A stretch of 64,000 bases of DNA from Rhizobium terricola (GCF_012927355.1 NZ_JABBGK010000001.1:1172649-1236648), one strand, 5' to 3'; positions 9,193-17,770 are shown, counted from the first letter of the stretch. Notes: generated by a model from the letters alone, not told the origin. Made by a program: numbers and translations.

Positions 9193-9477
9193 ATGGCGAT
9201 GCGAACGGTTCTCACGGCGACGATGATCGCGCTTCTGACAGGCACGGCACTGGCCGAGGACGACTGCAACCTTCCGATGGCGACCTGGCAGCCGCGCGAG
9301 GCCGTCCGCGCCATGGCGGAAGCCCGCGGCTGGCGGCTGCAGCGCATCAAGATCGACGACGGCTGTTACGAGATTCACGCCCTCGACGCGAATGGCCAGC
9401 GCTTCGAGGCAAAGATCGATCCCGCCACGCTTCAGATCATCGAGATCGAGCACGAACGGGAACACGGCCATCGCTGA
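9193..9477 (+). CDS. Small periplasmic PepSY-domain protein
   Basis: Secreted protein of 94 residues with a signal peptide ending near TALA, followed by one PepSY domain. The domain shows the usual helix (AVRAMAEARGWRLQRIKIDDGCYEIHA, quoted in part) and the DANGQRFEAKIDPATLQII strands. GGAGGA at 9181-9186 sits six bases before the ATG at 9193, which decides the start over the nearby 9187. Free-standing PepSY proteins are often encoded beside two-component systems and PepSY-type membrane reductases and may modulate them. It lies divergent from the regulator pair. The exact role is unknown. Confidence 0.85.
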   Translation: MAMRTVLTATMIALLTGTALAEDDCNLPMATWQPREAVRAMAEARGWRLQRIKIDDGCYEIHALDANGQRFEAKIDPATLQIIEIEHEREHGHR

Positions 9478-9500
9478 ACCTGTCGTCCTCGTCAGGGCTG

Positions 9501-9515
9501 ACGGGAAGCTGAAGC
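9501..9515. promoter_or_regulatory. 15-bp repeat, candidate response-regulator site (copy 2)
   Basis: Second exact copy of ACGGGAAGCTGAAGC, 75 bp before the start of the acidic periplasmic gene, in the only sizeable gap of this plus-strand gene row. It suggests a second promoter under the same regulator. Confidence 0.5.
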
Positions 9516-9589
9516 AGATCGGTGCCGACCGGCAGCAAGCGTTCAGCCAGGACCGGCATTTGACCACCACCAACACAAGGAACCAGATC

Positions 9590-9943
9590 ATGACAAAGCA
9601 TCGCAGACTTCTGCTGGCGACCCTCACCGCCGGCACCATGCTCACGGCCTTCGGAACGTGGGCCGCTCCCCTTTCAGCGCTGGTTTCTCCGGCACGGGAT
9701 ATCCAGGCGAACGGAACGCTCGTCCACCCGGTGGACGCCGACGAGGATGACGAGTTCGAAGGTGCGAACTACCGGAAACATCACCACGATGACGGCGACG
9801 ATCATGAAGATGAAGACGACGACGAGGACGATTTCGGGATGCGTGGTGGCAAGCAGCATTCGCCGGCGCCCGCCGGCACCGTGACGCCGCCGGACAACGG
9901 CCTGATCCTGAAAGGGTCGACGCCCAAGGTCGTGGTCAACTGA
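9590..9943 (+). CDS. Acidic His/Asp-rich periplasmic protein
   Basis: A 117-residue protein with an N-terminal signal peptide (KHRRLLLATLTAGTMLTAF, cleavage likely after TWA). Its middle is extremely acidic and histidine-rich (KHHHDDGDDHEDEDDDEDDF at about 63-82), and its C-terminus is rich in Pro and Gly. AAGGA seven bases before the ATG at 9590 supports this start. No domain was recognised. The His/Asp/Glu tract looks like a low-complexity metal-binding segment, for example for iron, copper or zinc; this is an inference. It sits between the PepSY and DUF2271 genes and mirrors the acidic patch in the sensor kinase. Confidence 0.75.
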   Translation: MTKHRRLLLATLTAGTMLTAFGTWAAPLSALVSPARDIQANGTLVHPVDADEDDEFEGANYRKHHHDDGDDHEDEDDDEDDFGMRGGKQHSPAPAGTVTPPDNGLILKGSTPKVVVN

Positions 9944-9973
9944 TCCTACTCATCCGACAAAAGGAACCAGACA

Positions 9974-10444
9974 ATGAAATCCCTTCTCGCAGCCCTCGCC
10001 GTCACGACCGCGCTCACCCTCCCGGGCATGGCGTTTGCCCGGCAAGTCACGCTTACGACCAATCTCAAGAACTACGGGGGCGACGGCGCCTATCTCGCCT
10101 ACTATGTCACGGATGCCAACGGCGCCTATGCCGGCAGCCTCTGGATGGCAGGCGGCAAGGCCAAATACTACGAGCACCTGAGCGGCTGGTATCGGGCTTC
10201 TGGCGGCAATACGTCGGACATCAGCGGGATCACCGGTGCAAGCGTCGGTGCCGGGCGCAGCCTCGCCATCACGCTTGACCTGGCCGACGCGCTGTTCGAT
10301 GCCGGCTATGAACTTCACATCGACGCCGCCGTCGAGGACATGCGCGACAGTCCCTCGGAAATCGTCGTTCCCTTGACGTCCGACGGCGCGGGCAAGCCCG
10401 TTTCGGGCAGTCGCTACATCGCCGACTTCACCTACGGCCTCTAA
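9974..10444 (+). CDS. DUF2271 periplasmic protein, candidate flavin carrier
   Basis: Secreted protein of 156 residues, with a signal peptide to about AFA at 20-22 and then a DUF2271 domain (LTTNLKNYGGDGAYLAYYVTD onward). Residues 83-92 read ISGITGASVG. The TGAS part resembles the S/T-G-A-S/T site that ApbE modifies with FMN, with Ser90 as the would-be attachment residue. The family's function is not settled. The neighbouring PepSY reductase fusion and ApbE make a flavinylated electron acceptor plausible. It is 30 bp after the acidic protein and 19 bp before the reductase, so probably one operon. Confidence 0.75.
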   Translation: MKSLLAALAVTTALTLPGMAFARQVTLTTNLKNYGGDGAYLAYYVTDANGAYAGSLWMAGGKAKYYEHLSGWYRASGGNTSDISGITGASVGAGRSLAITLDLADALFDAGYELHIDAAVEDMRDSPSEIVVPLTSDGAGKPVSGSRYIADFTYGL

Positions 10445-10463
10445 GCAGAGAAGGGTACCAACC

Positions 10464-12662
10464 ATGATCCGGTCGCTTCATCGTTGGCCGGGGCTGATCG
10501 GCGCAATCCTTCTTTGCGCCGTCGCCCTGAGCGGAACGGTCCTTTCGGTCTATCCCGCCTACGAGGCCATCAACGCGCCGAGCTCGGCCGGCATGAACGT
10601 GGCAGAGCTTGCCACACGCGTGCAGGCGCAGCAGCCAACGGTGGAGCAGATCCGGCGGGCGCCATCCGGCAAGATCATGGCCTATTTCTACGAGGGTGAC
10701 CAGCCCACCGCGGCCGCCATCGACCCCGCGACCGGCGTCATGATCGGCAGCGCCGACACGCCGGCCCTGCAACGCTGGCTGACCAACCTGCACCGTTCGC
10801 TCTTCCTCGGCGACAGCGGGCGCATGGTGACTGCCGCGGGCGCCGCCGCGATGCTGGTGCTCTGTCTTTCCGGCCTTTCGCTTCTGGCGCGCCGCGCCGG
10901 AGGCTGGAAGCGGCTGTTCTCTCCACTTCGCGGTCAGGGCGAAGGGCGCCGTCACGCCGCCATCGCGCGGTTTTCCGTGTGGGGCCTTGCCCTTTCCTCG
11001 ATAACAGCGCTCTGGATGACGGCCGGCACCTTCGGTCTCCTTCCGGAGGGTGCCGGCGCCCCCGCCTTCCCGACCAATGTGAGCGGCCGGACCGGTCAGC
11101 CGCCAGCGACCATCGCAGTCCTGCAGGAGACCCCAGTCAACGCGTTGCGCTCGCTGACCTTCCCCGTAGCCGGCGACAAGACCGACGCCTTCACGCTGAA
11201 GACAACCGGGGGCGAGGGCTATATCGATCAGGGAACCGGCGCGCTGATTGCCTGGAACGATGCGGACGCATGGCAGCGGGCGGGCGACGTGATCACTCTC
11301 CTTCATACCGGTCAGGGGGCCTCGATCCTCGGACTTGTTCTCGGACTGTCGGCCCTCGGCGTTCCGATCATGGGCTGGACCGGGATCCGCCTGTGGCTCA
11401 CCGGCCGGCGCAAGCAGGCGAGCAGCCGCGTTCCCGCCGATCAGGCCGACACGATCATCCTCGTCGGCAGCGAGGGCGGCAGCACATGGGGTTTCGCCGA
11501 TACGCTTCAGGCAACCCTGACCGCGAACGGCGCCAGGGTCCACAGCGCCCCCATGTCCGCCTTTGCCCCCGACCAGTGGCCGAATGCCCGCCGCATCCTC
11601 GCGCTGGCCGCGACCTATGGAGAGGGTGAGGCACCGGCTTCCGCAAGCGGCTTTGTCGATCGTCTCACCGCTCTTCCCGAGGCGCCCGCCGCCCCATTGG
11701 CGATCCTCGGCTTCGGCGATCGCAGCTTCCCCGCTTTTTGCGGCTTTGCCGCCGAGGTCGCACGGGCAGCGGAGGCCAAGGGCTGGAAGCAGTTCCTGGC
11801 GATGGACACCATCGACCGCCAGTCGCCGCAGGATTTCGCCCGCTGGGGCCGGACGCTTTCCCAAGCGCTCGGGGCAAGCTTCGAGCTCAACCATCAGCCC
11901 AAGCCACCCTCGACCTGCGAACTGAGTCTCATCTCCCGCCGCGACTACGGCGCGGAAGTCCAGGCACCGACGGCCATCCTGCGCTTCGCCCTGCCCGCGG
12001 CCTCGCTCTGGCAGCGACTGACGCGTCGGGCTTTCCCGGCTTTCGGGGCGGGCGACCTCCTCGGCATCGTGCCCGAAGGCTCCACCGTGCCGCGCTTCTA
12101 CTCGCTCGCCTCCGGCAGAAGCGACGGCTTCATCGAGATCTGCGTGCGCAAGCAGCCGGGCGGATTGTGCTCGACACGGCTCGCCATGCTGGAGCCAGGT
12201 GACAGCGTTCACGCCTTCCTGCGTCCGAATCCGGGTTTCCGGCCGGTGCGGGGCAAGAGCCCAGTTCTGTTGATCGGTGCCGGGACGGGGATCGGGCCGC
12301 TGGCCGGCTTTGCGCGAAACAACCGGGCCGCCCGGCCGATGCACCTCTTCTTCGGCGTCCGCCACCCGTCGAGCGACGCGCTCTATGCCGAAGAACTGGC
12401 CAATTGGCAGAGCGAAGGTCGGCTGGCCTCCGTCACCATGGCCTATTCCCGTGGCCCAACGCCGATCTATGTGCAGGATGTGTTGCGCCGGGATGCCGCC
12501 CGCGTCGCGCGCCTTGTCTCGGAAGGCGCACAGATCATGGTGTGCGGCGGGCGCGACATGGCCGCAGGTGTCGCCGCGGCACTAACCGACATCCTGGCTG
12601 GACAAGGCCCCAACCTTGCCACCCTGAAGGCGGAGGGACGCTATGCCGAAGACGTTTACTGA
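10464..12662 (+). CDS. PepSY transmembrane / flavodoxin / NADPH reductase fusion protein
   Basis: A 732-residue three-part protein. The N-terminal ~310 residues are a PepSY-associated membrane domain with conserved-type His residues near helices (RSLHRWPGL, NLHRSLFL, LLHTGQG) and a periplasmic part. A flavodoxin-like domain follows from about 330 (IILVGSEGGSTWGFADTL). The C-terminus is a CysJ-like FAD/NAD(P)H reductase with FYSLASG for FAD and IGAGTGIGPLAGF for nucleotide. It probably moves electrons from cytosolic NADPH through FAD and FMN, and perhaps heme, to a periplasmic acceptor such as the DUF2271 protein. PepSY reductases such as FpvG act in iron reduction. The apbE gene overlaps its end by 20 bp. 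Confidence 0.85.
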   Translation: MIRSLHRWPGLIGAILLCAVALSGTVLSVYPAYEAINAPSSAGMNVAELATRVQAQQPTVEQIRRAPSGKIMAYFYEGDQPTAAAIDPATGVMIGSADTPALQRWLTNLHRSLFLGDSGRMVTAAGAAAMLVLCLSGLSLLARRAGGWKRLFSPLRGQGEGRRHAAIARFSVWGLALSSITALWMTAGTFGLLPEGAGAPAFPTNVSGRTGQPPATIAVLQETPVNALRSLTFPVAGDKTDAFTLKTTGGEGYIDQGTGALIAWNDADAWQRAGDVITLLHTGQGASILGLVLGLSALGVPIMGWTGIRLWLTGRRKQASSRVPADQADTIILVGSEGGSTWGFADTLQATLTANGARVHSAPMSAFAPDQWPNARRILALAATYGEGEAPASASGFVDRLTALPEAPAAPLAILGFGDRSFPAFCGFAAEVARAAEAKGWKQFLAMDTIDRQSPQDFARWGRTLSQALGASFELNHQPKPPSTCELSLISRRDYGAEVQAPTAILRFALPAASLWQRLTRRAFPAFGAGDLLGIVPEGSTVPRFYSLASGRSDGFIEICVRKQPGGLCSTRLAMLEPGDSVHAFLRPNPGFRPVRGKSPVLLIGAGTGIGPLAGFARNNRAARPMHLFFGVRHPSSDALYAEELANWQSEGRLASVTMAYSRGPTPIYVQDVLRRDAARVARLVSEGAQIMVCGGRDMAAGVAAALTDILAGQGPNLATLKAEGRYAEDVY

Positions 12663-13626
12663 CCTCGTCCGCCACACGCTGAGCGGCCCGACCATGGGCA
12701 CCCGCTGGTCCGCCCTCTTCCATGCATCGCCCGCGTTCGATCCCGAACCGGTAAGGGCCGCCATGGCGGCAGCCGTCGCCGAAGTCGACGCCCAGATGTC
12801 GACGTGGAAGCCGGACAGTGACCTCAACCGCCTGAGCGCAGCCGGCCCCGGCGAATGGGTTTTACTGCCGGCACCGCTGATGGAGGTGCTGTCCGCCGGA
12901 CTGGACGTCGGGCGGGCAACCGGCGGCGCCTTCGACATCGGCATGGGCGATGCCGTCACCGCCTGGGGCTTCGGCGCGGATCAGGCCGACGAAGATCGCA
13001 TCCGTGCCGCACGTGCAAAGCCGCGGCGGCCGGCCCACGAGTGCCTCGAACTCGACCGCGCCGGCGGCCGCGCCCGCAAGAACCAACCGATGGTTTTCGA
13101 CCTGAGCGGCATTGCCAAGGGATATGGCGTCGATCGTCTTGCCCACGTCGCCAGGTCCTTCGGCGTCAACGATGCCCTCCTGGCGATCGACGGGGAATTG
13201 CGCGCGCTCGGCAGCCAGCCGGACGGCACCGCCTGGACGGTCGCGGTGGAAGCGCCGGAACCGGACCGCCGGGCGCCACACTCCATCCTCGAACTCAGCG
13301 ACACCGCGGTCGCAACCTCGGGAGACTACCGCCACGGGGTCCAGGTCGGCACCCGTCGCCTCGGCCATACGATGGACCCGCGCCGCGGCATGCCGCTTGC
13401 CGCGTCGCCGGCCTCGGTGACAGTCCTTGCCGGCGACTGCATGACGGCCGATGCATGGGCGACGGCGATGATGGTTCTTGGCCAGGAACGCGGTCTCACC
13501 TTCGCCCGCACTATCGGGCTCTCGGTCCTCTTCCTCAGCGGTCGCGGAACGGAAAGCGTCGGAACCGGTTCGTTCGCTCCGATAACGCCTCTGCCGATGA
13601 CAGGTGCCCGTCCCATTTCCGGCTGA
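12643..13626 (+). CDS. apbE: FAD:protein FMN transferase (ApbE family)
   Basis: Predicted to transfer FMN from FAD onto Ser/Thr of a target protein, 327 residues. Family motifs are TMGTRWS near the start, the substrate-binding FDIGMGDAVTAWGF segment, FDLSGIAKGYGVD, SGDYR, HTMDPR and the metal-binding TADAWATA segment. A GGAGG site just before the ATG at 12643 supports the start even though it lies inside the preceding gene. Unusually, no signal peptide or lipobox is visible, so the enzyme appears cytoplasmic, whereas most ApbE proteins act outside the membrane. Its likely target is an electron carrier of this operon. Confidence 0.88.
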   Translation: MPKTFTDLVRHTLSGPTMGTRWSALFHASPAFDPEPVRAAMAAAVAEVDAQMSTWKPDSDLNRLSAAGPGEWVLLPAPLMEVLSAGLDVGRATGGAFDIGMGDAVTAWGFGADQADEDRIRAARAKPRRPAHECLELDRAGGRARKNQPMVFDLSGIAKGYGVDRLAHVARSFGVNDALLAIDGELRALGSQPDGTAWTVAVEAPEPDRRAPHSILELSDTAVATSGDYRHGVQVGTRRLGHTMDPRRGMPLAASPASVTVLAGDCMTADAWATAMMVLGQERGLTFARTIGLSVLFLSGRGTESVGTGSFAPITPLPMTGARPISG

Positions 13627-13952
13627 TACGCGAGGGTCGCGCACCGTGTCGGGCAGCGTGCGGCTTCCGCGTCAGGGGCGGGACCGACGTCGCGCCCTCC
13701 ACTCCCCCGGCGGCACGGAGCTTTCTTTTGCCGCCGCCTATTGCGGCCAGCGCATCGAAATACCATCTGCTATAGCGATCATGCAACAAACGGCGGATTT
13801 TGTTCTTCGAGAGACCTCGATACGTCTTGAAGATGACAGTTCCCGGTGAAATAAAACGGGATCCGTTCAGATTTTACCGAATGATTTAGGCGAAGCGGAA
13901 CCAGTTTTGCCGTAATCTCGTTCTAGCAGCGAGCTTCGGGAGCAAGAAAGCA
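13627..13952. other. Intergenic region after apbE
   Basis: About 325 bp without a convincing gene. The second half is AT-richer and probably holds the promoter of the small membrane-protein gene that follows. No clear terminator with a U-run was seen. Confidence 0.4.
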
Positions 13953-14078
13953 ATGCGCGCCATATTTATTCTCATCATCGCTTCGGTGCTCAGCATCCTG
14001 GCCTTCAAGTATAACGACAATTCGCTTGGCCAGAACGAACTGATGGCGTCTCCGGTCGACGTCGCGACGCAGAAGTAG
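13953..14078 (+). CDS. Small single-pass membrane protein (41 residues)
   Basis: Short ORF starting MRAIFILIIASVLSILAF, one hydrophobic helix followed by a polar tail (KYNDNSLGQNELMASPVDVA). A GGGAG lies 10-14 bases before the ATG and an AAGAAAG closer. The clean hydrophobic-then-polar pattern and sense codon use suggest a real small protein rather than noise. It stands alone, convergent with cobQ. Function unknown. Confidence 0.55.
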   Translation: MRAIFILIIASVLSILAFKYNDNSLGQNELMASPVDVATQK

Positions 14079-14130
14079 GATTTCGCCAGATCGCGCCTGC
14101 CGTGCAGTTGGCGCGTCCCTTCATGTCGCC

Positions 14131-15585
14131 CTAGCCCAACAGCTCCTTCAGCCAATCCGCCGACAGGCGTTTCTCCAGCTCCGCCGCCACCTCGTCGAGG
14201 GCATCCTCGACACTCCGGCGATAGTCGCCTCCCCCTCCCTCGATCCCGAAGCTTTCGAGCAGTCGCCCGCGATAGGCGTCGCTGGTGAAAAGCCCGTGCA
14301 GATAGGTGCCCATCACCTTGCCGTCCAGCGATCGGGCGCCGTCCGGCCTACCGTCGATCGTCACCGGTGCCCTGTCGCAGTCAGGTCCGCTCGTCAGGCC
14401 AAGATGGATCTCGTAGCCGGAAAGCCCGGCGTCATATTCGAGGGAACGCGCCACGCTGTTGCGCACCGTCTTTTCCGGAGCCATCACGGTATCCACCTCG
14501 AGCAGGCCCAGGCCGGGCACGCTGCGGCTCTCACCCTCCAGCCCGAGCGGATCGGAAACGGTCCGGCCGAGCATCTGGTAGCCGCCGCAGATGCCGATCA
14601 CCCGTCCGCCGCGGCGCACATGGGTGGAAATGTCCGAATCCCAGCCATTGGCGCGCAAATCCTGCAGATCGCCGATCGTCGACTTGGATCCGGGCAGGAT
14701 CACCAGGCCCGCGTCTGGGGGCAAACGCTCTCCGGCACGCACATAGACGAGCTCCACCTGCGGCTCGGCGGCGAGCGGATCGAAATCGTCGAAGTTGGCG
14801 ATCCGCGACAGGACGGGCACCGCGACCTTCAAGGCCCCCGTTCCGCCGCTCGCCAGCCGTTCGAGTACGACGGAATCTTCCGCCGGCAGTCGTCCGGCCG
14901 CCTTCAACCACGGCACGACGCCGAAGCACGGCCAGCCGGTAAAGGCGCCGATTGCGTCAATCCCGTCATTGAACAAACTGACATCGCCGCGGAACTTGTT
15001 GATGATGTAACCCACGATCTGCCGGCGGTCCTCCTCGGGAAGGATCGTATGGGTGCCGACCAGCGAAGCGATCACGCCGCCCCGGTCGATGTCGCCGACC
15101 AGCACGACCGGTACGCCGGCATGCGTGGCGAAACCCATGTTGGCGATGTCACCTGGCCTCAGGTTGATTTCCGCCGGCGATCCGGCCCCTTCGACGATGA
15201 CGAGATCAGCCCCCTTCCCGACCGTCTCAAAACTTTCCAGGACCGCGGACAGCAATTCGGGCTTGAGCTTCTGGTAGTCCCGCCCCTTCGCCTGTCCGAA
15301 GACCTTGCCCTGCAGAATGATCTGGCTGCCCGTCTCGGATTGGGGCTTCAGGAGCACCGGGTTCATGTGAACGGACGACGGAACCCGACAGGCCAGCGAC
15401 TGGAGCCATTGCGCCCGGCCGATCTCGCCACCGTCATCCGCCACCGCGGCATTGTTCGACATGTTTTGCGGCTTGAAGGGCCGGACGCTCAGGCCACGAT
15501 TGGCCGCCAGCCGACAAAGGCCCGCAACGAGTATCGTCTTTCCGACATCGGAGCCCGTCCCCTGCAGCATCACGGCTTTCGTCAT
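14131..15585 (-). CDS. cobQ: Cobyric acid synthase (CobQ/CbiP)
   Basis: Amidates four side-chain carboxylates of adenosylcobyrinate a,c-diamide with glutamine and ATP during cobalamin synthesis. The N-terminal ATP-binding domain begins MLQGTGSDVGKTILVAGLC, followed by PFKPQNMSNNA. The C-terminal glutamine amidotransferase domain has the catalytic Cys in VIGICGGYQML and a His near GTYLHGLF. Its length of 484 residues is normal. The start at 15585 follows GGAGCGGGAA; an upstream in-frame Met would add 34 unlikely residues. It is monocistronic here. No cobalamin riboswitch could be recognised upstream. It supplies cofactor for the corrinoid proteins farther along the window. Confidence 0.93.
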   Translation of the reverse strand: MTKAVMLQGTGSDVGKTILVAGLCRLAANRGLSVRPFKPQNMSNNAAVADDGGEIGRAQWLQSLACRVPSSVHMNPVLLKPQSETGSQIILQGKVFGQAKGRDYQKLKPELLSAVLESFETVGKGADLVIVEGAGSPAEINLRPGDIANMGFATHAGVPVVLVGDIDRGGVIASLVGTHTILPEEDRRQIVGYIINKFRGDVSLFNDGIDAIGAFTGWPCFGVVPWLKAAGRLPAEDSVVLERLASGGTGALKVAVPVLSRIANFDDFDPLAAEPQVELVYVRAGERLPPDAGLVILPGSKSTIGDLQDLRANGWDSDISTHVRRGGRVIGICGGYQMLGRTVSDPLGLEGESRSVPGLGLLEVDTVMAPEKTVRNSVARSLEYDAGLSGYEIHLGLTSGPDCDRAPVTIDGRPDGARSLDGKVMGTYLHGLFTSDAYRGRLLESFGIEGGGGDYRRSVEDALDEVAAELEKRLSADWLKELLG

Positions 15586-15817
15586 TGTCGTTCCCGCTCC
15601 AAATTCACCTGCGTCAAACCGTTGCAAGCGCGCGAATTTCGCCCCTTTTTCGCCACAAACCGGCGCCTGCGCAAGCCTGCCCGGCAACGCCTCGCACTAT
15701 TTGTCCATTTGCGACACAACGTGACGACTTGCCCCATTGCAGCGGACCGCGGCCGGGTCTATTTCAACCGCCGAACGACCGGCGCAAACGGGTGTCCGGG
15801 ATCAGAAGGCCAAATCC

Positions 15818-15964
15818 ATGCTGTATATTCTTCGCAATCACAATAGGCTCGACATCGCCTGGAACGGCAATGCGCCGAAAACCGAAACCACTGCTCGCTG
15901 GGAAGTGCTCATGCCTCGCCGCGGCAGCACCGTGCTGGAGCGCCTGCGCCGCATCGGCGAATAA
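15818..15964 (+). CDS. Small hypothetical protein (48 residues)
   Basis: Short ORF beginning MLYILRNHNRLDIAWNG and ending LERLRRIGE, basic and with no membrane segment. A modest AGAAGG lies before the ATG. It is read away from cobQ, about 230 bp from that gene's start. No family was recognised and function cannot be stated. It could be a rhizobial conserved mini-protein; moderate doubt remains that it is translated. Confidence 0.4.
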   Translation: MLYILRNHNRLDIAWNGNAPKTETTARWEVLMPRRGSTVLERLRRIGE

Positions 15965-16639
15965 GGCCGGACCTTTCGTGGCGAGCCCGATGCGGCTCGC
16001 CGACCGCCGTCGACCGTTCTGGATGGATTGCCCATTCGGGCGAAAAACACAGCGCCCCGGTACGCAATACCAAACCCGGGAACGCTGACGGCAGTTACGC
16101 GCCGTTGGGGCTTTTCTAGCCCGCCAGTTCTTACCGGAGTGTTATTCCGGCTCTCCCCGTCAAAAAAAATTCATCGAAATCCGAGATTGTGACTTCGCTG
16201 TTGCGAACCGCTCCGAATGGCGCGGACGGGACAGCACTTGTCTCGTACGGGAGTGGTAATTTCCGACCGGCTCGTTCTCACCAGAGCAAACGCCCACGCT
16301 TTGGGCGCCGGCCCGGTCCATTCACGGTCCGAATGCAGCAAAATGAGGCGTTACAAAGGGTTGCGACCGCTTCCCCGCGACGCCCGACCCTGTTCCGGAG
16401 GTTGATTTCTCCGCCGGAACCCTTAGGCTGATTTTCGATCGGCACGATAAGGGGCGAGCGGCGCACAGGGATTTGCTGCTTCAATGACAAGCGTCGATCG
16501 ACATTTGGAAGCTCAGTCGGAGCAAGGGCATGCGACGAGCAACCAGCGAATTTCGCCATAGGTGCGGCAGGGATCAGCAGTAACCCGGCCGTGCCCATTT
16601 CAGAACGCTGCCAAATTAAGACTGGGAGGTCTTAAAGAC
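15965..16639 (+). other. Long leader/promoter region before the betaine importer
   Basis: About 675 bp without a supported gene. It contains an imperfect hairpin around 16050-16086 (CAGCG...CGCTG arms), a run of A at 16163-16170 and a single TGCGAC half-site at 16531-16536. Promoter elements of the importer operon must lie here, but no box could be assigned with confidence. Confidence 0.4.
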
Positions 16640-17638
16640 ATGAAGAAGCTTCTCGCATCCACCATCCTCGCCGCCGGCCTTTACGCCGTCGCCGGCTCCG
16701 CCCAGGCCGCCGATTGCGGTGACGTTTCGATTGCCGAAATGAACTGGGCATCGGCCGGCGTCGCCGCCTATGTCGACAAGATCATTCTCGAAAGCGGCTA
16801 CGGCTGCAAGGTGACACTGGTCACCGGCGACACCATGCCGACCTTCACCTCGATGAACGAGAAGGGCGAGCCGGACATCGCGCCCGAACTGTGGGTCAAC
16901 GCCGTGCGCACGCCGCTCGACGCCGCCATCGGCGAAGGCCGCCTGATCCAGCTCGCGCCGCTGCTCAGCGACGGCGGCGTCGAAGGCTGGTGGATTCCCA
17001 AGTTCCTCTCCGACGCGCATCCGGACATCAAGACGGTGCAGGACGCCCTTTCCCATCCGGAACTGTTCCCGGCTCCGGAAGATCCGTCCAAGGCGGCCGT
17101 CACCAACTGCCCGTCGGGCTGGAACTGCCAGATCTCGACCGCCAACCTCTACAAGGCGCTCGGCGCCAAGGAAAAGGGCTTCGAACTGATCGACACCGGT
17201 TCGGCCGCAGGCCTCGACGGCTCGATCGCCAACGCCTTCGAAAAGAAGACCGGCTGGCTCGGCTACTACTGGGCACCGACCGCCATCCTCGGCAAGTACG
17301 AGATGGTCAAGCTGTCCTTCGGCGTGGAGCATGACAAGGCCGAGTGGGACAAGTGCACGGCCGTTCCGGACTGCGCAGATCCGAAGGTCAACTCCTATCC
17401 GGTCTCCGACGTCTTCACCGTCGTCACCAAGAAGTTCTCGGAAAACAACGCGGTCGCCATGGACTATCTGAAGACCCGCAAGTGGGACAACCAGACGGTC
17501 GGCAAGGTTCTCGCCTGGATGGACGAGAACCAGGGCACCAACGAAGATGCCGCCGAGCACTTCCTGAAGGACTATGCCGACATGTGGACCACCTGGGTCT
17601 CGCCGGAAGTGGCCGAAAAGGTCAAGGCAGGCCTCTGA
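16640..17638 (+). CDS. Betaine-type ABC transporter substrate-binding protein (ProX/OpuAC family)
   Basis: Periplasmic binding protein of 332 residues with a signal peptide (KKLLASTILAAGLYAVAGSA, cleaved near AQA). The OpuAC-type body has many tryptophans (EMNWASAG, APELWVNAV, VEGWWIPKF, GWLGYYWAP), consistent with an aromatic cage for a quaternary amine. Four cysteines could form disulfides. GGGAGGT nine bases before the ATG at 16640 fixes the start. It is the first gene of an importer operon and lies close to betaine-homocysteine methyltransferase, so glycine betaine, proline betaine or choline are likely ligands; which one cannot be decided by sight. Confidence 0.88.
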   Translation: MKKLLASTILAAGLYAVAGSAQAADCGDVSIAEMNWASAGVAAYVDKIILESGYGCKVTLVTGDTMPTFTSMNEKGEPDIAPELWVNAVRTPLDAAIGEGRLIQLAPLLSDGGVEGWWIPKFLSDAHPDIKTVQDALSHPELFPAPEDPSKAAVTNCPSGWNCQISTANLYKALGAKEKGFELIDTGSAAGLDGSIANAFEKKTGWLGYYWAPTAILGKYEMVKLSFGVEHDKAEWDKCTAVPDCADPKVNSYPVSDVFTVVTKKFSENNAVAMDYLKTRKWDNQTVGKVLAWMDENQGTNEDAAEHFLKDYADMWTTWVSPEVAEKVKAGL

Positions 17639-17647
17639 TCCCCGGAC

Positions 17648-17680
17648 GGCGGCGGGCTGGTGCCCGCCGCCTTCTTTTTT
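17648..17680 (+). terminator. Attenuator hairpin between binding protein and permease
   Basis: Perfect 10-bp stem (GGCGGCGGGC and complement), a four-base TGGT loop and a TTCTTTTTT tail, immediately after the binding-protein stop. It has the full form of an intrinsic terminator inside the operon. It is expected to let only part of transcription reach the permease and ATPase. Confidence 0.8.
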
Positions 17681-17770
17681 CCGACGGACAGGCAAGACAT
17701 GCCTCCGGCGAGCAAGGCTCCCGTTCAAGTGAAGCCGGCGCCGGAAGAAGGCTCAACAAAGGGGATAGAG

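Noticed and set aside
10428-12365. Long open frame (645 codons) on the minus strand opposite the PepSY reductase fusion
   Set aside because: It is antisense to a protein with clear domains, has no family features, and is the usual shadow of high-GC codon use. The same holds for other long antisense frames, e.g. 29873-31945, 32610-34484 and 44331-46151.
15586-15817. Cobalamin riboswitch before cobQ, and likewise before the mttB-type gene
   Set aside because: No B12-box-like sequence or matching fold could be recognised by eye in either leader; a covariance search would settle it.
16189-16431. 80-codon open frame in the betaine importer leader
   Set aside because: No ribosome site, poor composition and no hydrophobic or domain pattern; kept as leader DNA.
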